A stretch of 64,000 nucleotides of DNA from assembly GCA_026390015.1 (NCBI GenBank), contig JAPLGS010000141.1:99071-163070 (forward strand), read 5' to 3'. The notes under the pieces are model-generated. The model saw nothing but the letters and a program-made list of their open reading frames with translations, made no database searches and had not been told where the DNA came from. Below are positions 32,636 through 40,248 of this stretch, piece after piece. This DNA is from Chloroflexota bacterium. Its GTDB lineage: Bacteria > Chloroflexota > Anaerolineae > Anaerolineales > Villigracilaceae. Position numbers and translations under genes: made by a program. How positions within the stretch are numbered: position 1 is the stretch's first letter; each line of letters starts with the position of its first letter.

Positions 32636-35236
32636 ATGCCTACCGATACCAGTATCGAAAATCAACTCAAAGATGCAGTGCAACTCTCTGACGCCAAATG
32701 GGCTGTTCTTGCCGAACGTGTTGGCAATGCCTGGCAGCTTCGCTCGATATATCATCTCAATAAATCTGCACAAAATGAATTGATCACATTGATGGGCAAG
32801 CCATCCATTGACACTTGGTTGTGCGGTGCGCTGAGCGGTGGGCATAGCCGTTCAAGTTCCATCCCTGAAGAGAATGATCTCAATGCTGAACGTTTTTTCG
32901 CATTTCCGATCCCTGGCACATCCCAGATCATTTTGGCCGGGGCAGATACCCAAACTCCGATCGCCCAACGTATTTGGAAATTAATTGCATCGTTATTGTC
33001 GGGGCGTTCCACTTCTTCCAATCAACCGTTCCTGCCAGACCTGCAATCTGGTCTGGCCTTCGACTTGCCGCTTGCCCTCGAGAAGGTTCTGGGAGCAATC
33101 GTGCAGGTGGTGACTTGTCAGGGGGGCTGGCTGGCAATCCGCAGGGGTGATTCTCTTGATATTCAAGCTGAGTGGAATGTTCCAAAAGCCAAAGGCGCGG
33201 CCCTGTTGATTGACTCGAATCCGCTTCTCCGTCGGGTGAATCGCTCGTTGAAAGAAGCCCTCATTACGCGCGGTCAGCCGAATTGGGATAATCTACCATA
33301 CGGTGCGCTCAAGTCCGGAACGAATGTATGGATCTGCCTGCCATTGGTGATTGGCCAGCGCTTAATTGGTGTTGTAACACTCTGGCGGCAGAAGGAATTC
33401 ACCTCGACAGAATTGGGTCAGCTTCGTGAATTCGTGGGGCGTGTTCCGCCATCTGTGGAAGTGGTTGTCATATTCTCTGAAATGACTGCTCACTTGCGCC
33501 GTCTTGGTTTGCTGAATGATTTTGTGCTCACTGTTTCCTCTGCGCAAAATCTGGATCAGATCGCAAGACGTATGTTTGATTTACTTGCACGCGCCTTCAA
33601 CACTGAATTGATCGTGCTCTTTCTTCGCTCAAGTGATGGGCGCATCCTGCGTGATTATCGCCTGTTTGATGGCAAGATGAACGTTGTCAGCACTCCGCTC
33701 GCTGGGCATTCCGTCCAGCCGTATCTTTCAAAAGATGGGCGTGCGCGGCTGATCGTAGATGCAGTTAAGGAAGGTTTTGCTCCAATTCATAAAGAAGCGC
33801 GCTCCATGTTGATCGTTCCACTTAAATATCGTGGTCAGGCAATTGGCGTATTGATCATTGAAAATTTGCGGGACGAAGCCTTTACTCAATATGATGAGCA
33901 TCTTATGGTAGTGATCACCAGCCATCTCGCAGGATTGATCGAATATACACGTCTGCGCGAAGAAGCTGAAGGAAGGGCGCGCAGTCTGAGTCTGATCCAC
34001 GAAGTAGTTCAGCAGGTAATTGGTTTGAACGATAAGGCGGAAGTGGCGCATATTACCGCTGAATTGGTGGCGCAATATTTCAAGTATGAACTGGCCGCTA
34101 TATTTCTATTTGATGAAGAACACAAATTCTTTATTCAAGGGATTGGCGGCACTCACGCTGATACCGTCAAACGCGCACTGGGCGGAGAAGAGTTTGTGGT
34201 GAGCGGAGGTGTTACAAGCCATGTTTCTCAAACCGGCGCGAGCATCATGATCAACGACACCAATCTGGATGCGCTTTACAAACCTCTCAAAGGCTGGGCG
34301 GCCCGTTCAGAAATTTGTGTTGCGTTGAAAGATGGAGATACCATTTTAGGCATTATTGATGTCGAGAGCCGCGAACAAAATGCATTTACGCATAATGATC
34401 TGATCGCGATGGAATCACTCGCGGGTATTCTTGCCTCGGTAATAACCAGCGCAAATCAATATCAGAAATTGCAGGAGTCCATCCGTCAATTGCGCTTGAT
34501 CGAAATCGAATTGAATGCGCGCATTGAAGCTCAGCGTTCGGCTGAAAATCGCCTCCTTCAAGCCGCTAAGCTTGCTGCGGTGGGTGAAATGGCCGCTGGT
34601 ATTGCCCACGAATTGAATAATCCTTTAACTGCGGTCACGGGTTTCTCTGAACTTATTTTGGATGAACTGCCTCAGGATTCTGTACATCGAAAGGATCTAG
34701 AAATGGTTTTGCACGAAGCGCGCCGCGCAGGTGACGTGGTCCGCCGTCTGCTTGATTTCTCGCGGCAAGGTGAACGAGTCCGCACCCAATCTGACTTGAA
34801 CGAAGTTATCAAGGACGTAATCGCGTTGACGAATCACCTCATCAAAACCAACGGAGTGGCATTGTCGCTCGATTTGAATGAAACCCTTCCATGGGTTTTC
34901 ATGGATACCAACCAAATGAAACAGGTACTTTTAAATTTGATCCATAATGCGCTACAAGCCATGCCGAATGGCGGCGACCTGCAAATTAGTACGGGTCTTG
35001 TTCAGCGTGATGAGCGTAATTGGGCTATTATGGAAATCAGAGATAGCGGCGTAGGAATTACACAAGCCGATCAAAACCGAATTTTCGAACCATTCTTTAC
35101 CACCAGAGGAGATCGCGGCGGAACCGGGCTGGGACTCTCGGTCTCGTTTGGTATCGTCACCGATCATGGCGGCCTGATCGAAATTTCAAGTGAGCCGGAA
35201 AATGGCTCCATCTTTTCAGTTTGGCTGCCGATTTAA
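32636..35236 (+). CDS. Soluble multi-GAF sensor histidine kinase
   Basis: An 866-residue cytoplasmic kinase without membrane helices. Seen: an N-terminal region of about 290 residues with GAF-like segments (VWICLPLVIGQRLIGVVTLW), two clearer GAF domains at about 290-445 and 455-610, a coiled coil, then HisKA with AAGIAHELNNPLTAV (His658) and a HATPase with NLIHNALQAM, EIRDSGVGI, FEPFFTT and GGTGLGLSVSFGIV. The H box belongs to the NtrB-like HELNNPL class. The signal is unknown. Its frame is open from 32585, but I prefer the ATG at 32636, which follows a TATAAT box closely. It is followed 5 bases later by a second kinase gene. Confidence 0.88.
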   Translation: MPTDTSIENQLKDAVQLSDAKWAVLAERVGNAWQLRSIYHLNKSAQNELITLMGKPSIDTWLCGALSGGHSRSSSIPEENDLNAERFFAFPIPGTSQIILAGADTQTPIAQRIWKLIASLLSGRSTSSNQPFLPDLQSGLAFDLPLALEKVLGAIVQVVTCQGGWLAIRRGDSLDIQAEWNVPKAKGAALLIDSNPLLRRVNRSLKEALITRGQPNWDNLPYGALKSGTNVWICLPLVIGQRLIGVVTLWRQKEFTSTELGQLREFVGRVPPSVEVVVIFSEMTAHLRRLGLLNDFVLTVSSAQNLDQIARRMFDLLARAFNTELIVLFLRSSDGRILRDYRLFDGKMNVVSTPLAGHSVQPYLSKDGRARLIVDAVKEGFAPIHKEARSMLIVPLKYRGQAIGVLIIENLRDEAFTQYDEHLMVVITSHLAGLIEYTRLREEAEGRARSLSLIHEVVQQVIGLNDKAEVAHITAELVAQYFKYELAAIFLFDEEHKFFIQGIGGTHADTVKRALGGEEFVVSGGVTSHVSQTGASIMINDTNLDALYKPLKGWAARSEICVALKDGDTILGIIDVESREQNAFTHNDLIAMESLAGILASVITSANQYQKLQESIRQLRLIEIELNARIEAQRSAENRLLQAAKLAAVGEMAAGIAHELNNPLTAVTGFSELILDELPQDSVHRKDLEMVLHEARRAGDVVRRLLDFSRQGERVRTQSDLNEVIKDVIALTNHLIKTNGVALSLDLNETLPWVFMDTNQMKQVLLNLIHNALQAMPNGGDLQISTGLVQRDERNWAIMEIRDSGVGITQADQNRIFEPFFTTRGDRGGTGLGLSVSFGIVTDHGGLIEISSEPENGSIFSVWLPI

Positions 35237-35241
35237 TTATT

Positions 35242-36822
35242 ATGGAATCCCCTTTAATTTTTGTGGTCGATGACGAACCCGGCATTGCGCTGCTGTGCAA
35301 ACGATTATTAACCCGCGCAGGATTTCAGGTGGAAGCCCAAACCGATCCGCGGCAAGCCATCGAATACCTCAAGGAAAATGCGATCGATCTTTTGCTGGTT
35401 GATATTCGCATGCCTGGCGTGGATGGATTCGAAGTTATTCAATATGCTCAACGCCTGCAGCCTGATGCGGCGATCCTCATCATGACCGGCCATGGTACCG
35501 TTGAAACAGCCATTCGTGCACTCAGGCAGGGAGTTGACGGCCTTCTCCTTAAACCGTTTAGTCAAGGCAGCGAGTTGATTGACGCGATCAAATTAGCTCT
35601 TGCAGATAGCCAGCAAAAGCATGATGCCGCCCGTGTTAAGGCTTTACGCCCTCTTTTTTCGGTCACCGAATCTTTGCTTTCAGAAACACGACGCGAGCCC
35701 TTGCTCGACCTGATCACCAGTGCCATTTGCGAACATTTGCAATGTATGCACTCGGCTTGTTATCAGCAAAATAATGAGACAAAAAAATATTCGTTGTTGA
35801 TCTCACGCGGGAAAGTCTTATCATCAGAAATTCATGATCTGATCGTAAATGCTGGAGAATCTGCCGCACCCTTCTTGATCAATGTCAACGGGCCAGGCGA
35901 TTCAAAACAAAAATCAATTCTCTCGAACCTTGGGCTTGGTGCCGCGATCCTCGTGCCGATTCTCCGCCCAAACTTGAGCATGGTATTATTCGCGGCCCGC
36001 GACAGGAACCTCTCGCCATTTCACGAATCTGATGTGGAATTATTCCAGATCCTTGCGCGGCAAGCCGCGGTTGCCCTGGAAAATGCGCGCTTGTACGCCG
36101 AGCAAATGGATTACATCCACAAAGTTGAGGATTCTCAAAAAGCTTTGCTTCAAGCCGAAAAAATGGCAGCGGCCGGCAGATTAAGTGCCTCCATTGCGCA
36201 TGAGGTTAATAATCCACTGCAGGCTGTGCAAAATTGCCTGCATCTTGCGGGGCGTGAAGATCTGCCCGCAGAAAAACGCCAGGAATATTTTGATCTCGCC
36301 CGCACAGAACTTGAGCGATTAATTCTCACCGTCCGCCGCATGTTGGATTTTTACCGGCCAGGCGCAGCAGCCCCTGAAAAAATTGACCTCGCTGAAATGC
36401 TGCAATATATTTTGAACTTAATGTCGAAACAACTTTCAGAGTCTAATGTAAAAATAAGTTTAGATATCATAGGAAAGGTTTTGCCCATCACAGCAGTTGG
36501 GAGTCAGATCCAGCAGGTTTTTATCAACCTGATCCTGAATGCGGCTGACGCTATGCCAGACGGCGGAAGTCTTCAAGTCAGCGCCTGTTCATTCGAAGAA
36601 GGAGTGGAATTATTGTTTCAAGATCAAGGAAGAGGAATTCCAAAAGAACAACAATCCAATATTTTCGAACCCTTCTTTAGCACAAAGGATGGCGGCACCG
36701 GCTTGGGACTTACGGTAAGTTACAATATAATTACCGCGCATGGCGGCGTTTTGGAACTGCTTCCTAAACGGGGCCCTGGTGCCTGTTTCCGAATATTCTT
36801 GCCGCAAGGAGGAAAACAATGA
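35242..36822 (+). CDS. REC-GAF histidine kinase (receiver at the N-terminus)
   Basis: A 526-residue cytoplasmic kinase. Domains in order: receiver (VVDDEPGIALL; phospho-acceptor Asp54 in LLLVDIRMPG; TGHG; LLLKPF), a short GAF (about 140-285, ending ARQAAVALENARLYAEQ), HisKA (SASIAHEVNNPLQAVQN, His320) and HATPase (NLILNAADAMPDGG, DQGRGIP, GGTGLGLTVSYNII). The N-terminal receiver suggests it is itself a target of the preceding kinase, forming a relay to the following response regulator. The ATG at 35242 is 5 bases after the previous stop; the frame is open to 35221 but overlaps. The end overlaps the regulator start (ATGA). Confidence 0.9.
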   Translation: MESPLIFVVDDEPGIALLCKRLLTRAGFQVEAQTDPRQAIEYLKENAIDLLLVDIRMPGVDGFEVIQYAQRLQPDAAILIMTGHGTVETAIRALRQGVDGLLLKPFSQGSELIDAIKLALADSQQKHDAARVKALRPLFSVTESLLSETRREPLLDLITSAICEHLQCMHSACYQQNNETKKYSLLISRGKVLSSEIHDLIVNAGESAAPFLINVNGPGDSKQKSILSNLGLGAAILVPILRPNLSMVLFAARDRNLSPFHESDVELFQILARQAAVALENARLYAEQMDYIHKVEDSQKALLQAEKMAAAGRLSASIAHEVNNPLQAVQNCLHLAGREDLPAEKRQEYFDLARTELERLILTVRRMLDFYRPGAAAPEKIDLAEMLQYILNLMSKQLSESNVKISLDIIGKVLPITAVGSQIQQVFINLILNAADAMPDGGSLQVSACSFEEGVELLFQDQGRGIPKEQQSNIFEPFFSTKDGGTGLGLTVSYNIITAHGGVLELLPKRGPGACFRIFLPQGGKQ

Positions 36823-37550
36823 AACCTAATATTCTAGTGGTCGATGACGAGCCCGTCGCGCGGCAATCTCTCACAGATATTCTAAAATTGGAGGGGTTTG
36901 CAGTAACCTCTGCGCCCAATGGGCAGGCAGCGGTTGAGTATGTCCGCACGCATTCTGTAGATGTAATGATCGTGGATCTGAGAATGCCGGGTATGGATGG
37001 ATTGGAAGTGGTGCAGGTTTTGAATCAACTCTCACCTGAAACCGAAGTGATCCTGCTCACGGCCTTTGGTTCCACCGAAACAGCCATTCAAGCTTTGCGT
37101 TTGCGCATCCATGATTATTTGTTAAAACCTTCCTCCCCGGCGCAGATCATTTCCAGCGTAAAAAAAGCGCTGACGCATCGGGCTACAAAAATACAGTTGC
37201 GCGATAGTGACGCTGATAATGTGGATGAATCCATCGAGGTGGTAACTCTGACGGATGGTACAGAGATTGACCTCTCGCGCCGCCAGATAAAATATAAAAG
37301 CAGAGTGGAGCATCTCACTCCGGCTGAAGGAAGGTTACTTCGTATATTGATAAAGAACGAAGGCAAGGTTTTCTCGCACCGTGAATTGGTGTTGTTGGTT
37401 CAGGGATATGACACTTCCCAGCGCGAGGCGCCGGAGATCTTGCGTCCACTGGTAAGTCGTTTACGGCATAAACTTGAACAATTCCCATTGTTATCTGAGC
37501 AGGTAGTAAGTGTTCGAGGGACTGGTTATTTGTACGAAAGAAATAAATGA
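36819..37550 (+). CDS. OmpR/PhoB-family response regulator
   Basis: A 243-residue transcription regulator. Seen: receiver with VVDDEPVARQSL, phospho-acceptor Asp53 in MIVDLRMPGMDG, LLTAFGSTE and DYLLKPSS; then a winged-helix DNA-binding domain with HLTPAEGRLLRILIKNEGKVFS, LVQGYDTSQREAPEILRPLVSRLRHKL written across helices, and VRGTGYLYE at the wing. The receiver is followed by an extra linker of about 25 residues rich in Asp and Glu. It is coupled to the REC-GAF kinase by a 4-base overlap, and the three genes form one cassette ending at a terminator. Targets are unknown. Confidence 0.9.
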   Translation: MKPNILVVDDEPVARQSLTDILKLEGFAVTSAPNGQAAVEYVRTHSVDVMIVDLRMPGMDGLEVVQVLNQLSPETEVILLTAFGSTETAIQALRLRIHDYLLKPSSPAQIISSVKKALTHRATKIQLRDSDADNVDESIEVVTLTDGTEIDLSRRQIKYKSRVEHLTPAEGRLLRILIKNEGKVFSHRELVLLVQGYDTSQREAPEILRPLVSRLRHKLEQFPLLSEQVVSVRGTGYLYERNK

Positions 37551-37587
37551 AAGAAAAACGCACCCATAACCAGGTGCGTTTTTCTTT
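37550..37587. terminator. Bidirectional terminator between response regulator and EamA gene
   Basis: Perfect 15-base-pair stem (AAAGAAAAACGCACC and complement) with loop CATAACCA, A run on one side and T run on the other. It ends both the plus-strand cassette and the long minus-strand signalling run. Confidence 0.9.
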
Positions 37588-37594
37588 GCAGGAA

Positions 37595-38542
37595 TTATTC
37601 GTAGGGGCCGAAAATATCTTTGGGCAAATCTGGCGCGCGGATCCATGAAAGCCAACCGCTGGTTTTGCTGTGATTAGGAGCTGGGATATTTTCAAACATC
37701 ACGAGGAGCAGGCTCAAGCCGAGTCCGATTGCGCCCAGCCATTGCAGCAGAGAAAGGTTTTCGCCAAGCCAAATGTGACTAAAAAAAATCGCGATAAAAA
37801 GCTCGGCGAGTCCTAATATGGCTGTTTGCATTCCACCGATTTTCTTTACTCCCATAAATAAGGCGATCCGCGAGAAGACGGTTACAAAGGTTAATCCGAA
37901 AATCGGAAGCCAGGGCGTGTTAAGCACCGGCCAAGCACGGTCGAATATTAAATAAGCGGGTACTACCACAGCGCTCATGGCAAGCAGGGTATAGAGAGCA
38001 ACGGTTGGCGCTGGAACTTCGTATAGCACACGCTGGTTGATTGGCAGATGCATGGCGTACAGCAAAGCTGCCCCGATCATCAACAGTACCCCGGTAGGGT
38101 CGGTTGAATCATCTGGAATACTTGTGAGAAGTAACACCGCGACCGTTGCAAGGAAGATACGAAAAAATGTAAGGCGGGTTGGGGGTTGATGATCCAAGAT
38201 TAGCCAGAGCGCTACGAAAAATGGATAAAGCGAGTAAAGCAATTGCCCAACGCTTGCGTGGAGTCTTGCAAGCGCAAGGTAGTAAAGCAGTGAGCCAAGT
38301 CCGTTGATCGCGCCGGCCAGAATACAGCCGATCAGTCCGACGGGAAAGATGTAGAGATATTGCCGATAGAAAATGGCGATAACCAAAAATAATAGACAGG
38401 CCGCAATTCCGGTGCGTAATGCCACAACCGCAAATGGTGAAAAGCCTTGCGTAATGGCGAGTTTTCCGAAGACGGGTGCGAAACCAAGAAAAAATGCCGC
38501 ACTAAAAGCAGCGAGAATTCCACCAGATTTTTTGTTAAGCAA
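37595..38542 (-). CDS. EamA-family (DMT) transporter
   Basis: A 315-residue membrane protein with ten predicted helices in two EamA repeats (FFLGFAPVFGKLAITQGFSPFAVVALR and FGLTFVTVFSRIALFMGVKKIGGMQTAILGLAELFIAIFF). DMT family members export amino acids, sugars or metabolites; RhtA, a threonine and homoserine exporter, is one. That is suggestive because the upstream gene is a threonine-synthase-like fusion, but the substrate cannot be read from sequence. Start is TTG at 38542, with GGCTGG upstream as a poor ribosome site. It is the last gene of the minus-strand run, 38 bases after the fusion gene, and ends at a terminator. Confidence 0.82.
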   Translation of the reverse strand: MLNKKSGGILAAFSAAFFLGFAPVFGKLAITQGFSPFAVVALRTGIAACLLFLVIAIFYRQYLYIFPVGLIGCILAGAINGLGSLLYYLALARLHASVGQLLYSLYPFFVALWLILDHQPPTRLTFFRIFLATVAVLLLTSIPDDSTDPTGVLLMIGAALLYAMHLPINQRVLYEVPAPTVALYTLLAMSAVVVPAYLIFDRAWPVLNTPWLPIFGLTFVTVFSRIALFMGVKKIGGMQTAILGLAELFIAIFFSHIWLGENLSLLQWLGAIGLGLSLLLVMFENIPAPNHSKTSGWLSWIRAPDLPKDIFGPYE

Positions 38543-38580
38543 AGATACCAGCCTTTAGGGTCGTTTCTGCGAGGAGAGCG

Positions 38581-40236
38581 TTACTTTATTAATGCTTTCA
38601 CCTCTTCAAGAAACTCGTCATTTAGAAAATCTCCTTTTTGCATAAGGGATTGGATCTGACCGCCAAGCCGGTTTTTCTCTTCTGCTGTGAGTTCTTTTGC
38701 GGTCGCAACAATAACGGGAATGGTTGCAGTTTCCGGTTTTGCGCGCAGCAATTCTATGACCGTGAAGCCGTCCATTTCCGGCATCATTAGATCGAGGACG
38801 ACAAGATCCGGTAATACGCGTTGGATTAATTCGAGACCTTCTCTGCCGTTTGATGCTTCGAGGATGGTGAAATTCCCTTGCGATTGTAATATGCGGCGGA
38901 TGAGTCGGCGTGCTTCGTCGGTATCTTCCACAATAACAATTTTTGGGAATCGTTCAGGCGCAACCTGCGTCAGGGCTGCAAGTAAGCCTTCCTGTGGAGT
39001 CTCGTCTGCCGATGGGAATTTCACGTCGCGTGACCAATTTTCGCCGAGAATACTCGGGTCTGCCGACATGGTGTGGCCGGTGCAGTTTACTACAACGGTG
39101 TCGCTTGGTTTGATGATGCCCGCGCGAATTAGTTTGAATAACCCGGCAAAAGCAACGCCGGCGGCAGGCTCCGCTGATATCCCTTCCATCTTTGCCAAAA
39201 CGTGCATCGCGCGGAAGGCTTCTTCATCACTTACGCATTCGAAGGAACCGTTTGTGCTGTTTACATAGTCTCGCAGGAATTCGTAAGCGCGGCCAGGATC
39301 ACCGGTTGCGAGGGTTTCGATGCGTGTTTTTGGCGATGTGACAGGTTCCACTTTATCGAGTCCTTTTTTCCAGCTATTGACCATTGGCGCGCAGCCTTCG
39401 GCTTGAATGGGGGCAAACGAAGGAATGTGATTTATCCATCCCATTTGCTTCATTTCGCGGAAACCCTTATAGACTCCAAGGGGACCCATTCCACCGCTGA
39501 TCGCCTGCACATACCAATCAGGGGTTTTCCAGAGGGTACCGTCAGGTGGAGTTCCTTGAACGGATGTTAGTTGTTCTGCGATTTCGAATGCGATGGTTTT
39601 CATCGCCTCAATTGAGGTGATGGTACGAGCGCCCATGTCTTGATACAAGTTGCGTTGGCGGGCAAATTCAGAAGCGACTTGCTTACACTGATCGTATGAT
39701 CCGGTGATCTTGATCACCTGACTTCCGTACAGGGCGATCTCGCGCATTTTTACTGCAGGTACCAGGCTTGTGACGAAAGCCCATAATTTCATCCCTGCGC
39801 GTGAAGCGTAGGCAGAATATGAAATTGCCACATTCCCAGTGGAAGCCGCCACCATTTCGGTAATTCCCGCTTCTTTCAAAGCGGCGATCGTAACCGAAGC
39901 CTGTCGATCTTTGAAAGAAGAAGTCGGCCCCTGACGTTCATCTTTTATATAAATATTGGGGCAGCCCAGCATCAGTCCCAAATTGATCGCTCTTATGAGG
40001 GGCGTCCCTCCTTCGCCAAGTGATAAGCTTACATTAGGTTCGCGTATCGGGAGTAGCTCATGATAGCGCCAGAGACTGGAAGAGCGATTTACCAGTTGAG
40101 ATGGCAGGGTTTTGCCGATAATTTCATAATCGTACACAGCTTCACGCCATTGGCTGCCGCACTTTGGGCACGTGGTGGAGGCTGGGTGATAAGATGTGTT
40201 ATGCCCGCAATCAAGACATTTGATGATAAATGACAC
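38581..40236 (-). CDS. Threonine synthase-like PLP enzyme fused to a response-regulator receiver
   Basis: A 551-residue fusion. Residues 1-30 hold a zinc-ribbon (Cys7, Cys10, Cys23, Cys26). Residues 40-420 are a fold-type II PLP enzyme: LGEGGTPLIRA, PTSSFKDRQA with the PLP Lys109, ASTGNVAISYSAYASRAG, AISGGMGPLGVYKGF and the threonine-synthase-like VNCTGHTMSADPS. Threonine synthase turns O-phosphohomoserine into threonine; other beta-replacement enzymes of this fold are possible. Residues 432-551 are a complete receiver (VIVEDTDEARR, phospho-acceptor Asp482 in VVLDLMMPEMDG, Thr512, Lys534). The start is GTG with AGGAG 9 bases upstream. It directly follows the hybrid kinase gene, 12 bases apart, a likely phosphodonor. 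Confidence 0.9.
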   Translation of the reverse strand: MSFIIKCLDCGHNTSYHPASTTCPKCGSQWREAVYDYEIIGKTLPSQLVNRSSSLWRYHELLPIREPNVSLSLGEGGTPLIRAINLGLMLGCPNIYIKDERQGPTSSFKDRQASVTIAALKEAGITEMVAASTGNVAISYSAYASRAGMKLWAFVTSLVPAVKMREIALYGSQVIKITGSYDQCKQVASEFARQRNLYQDMGARTITSIEAMKTIAFEIAEQLTSVQGTPPDGTLWKTPDWYVQAISGGMGPLGVYKGFREMKQMGWINHIPSFAPIQAEGCAPMVNSWKKGLDKVEPVTSPKTRIETLATGDPGRAYEFLRDYVNSTNGSFECVSDEEAFRAMHVLAKMEGISAEPAAGVAFAGLFKLIRAGIIKPSDTVVVNCTGHTMSADPSILGENWSRDVKFPSADETPQEGLLAALTQVAPERFPKIVIVEDTDEARRLIRRILQSQGNFTILEASNGREGLELIQRVLPDLVVLDLMMPEMDGFTVIELLRAKPETATIPVIVATAKELTAEEKNRLGGQIQSLMQKGDFLNDEFLEEVKALIK

Positions 40237-40248
40237 GATAACAAGCTC

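Noticed and set aside
38687-39268. A 193-codon plus-strand open frame over the threonine-synthase fusion
   Set aside because: Antisense to a well-supported fusion gene; no motif or start signal.
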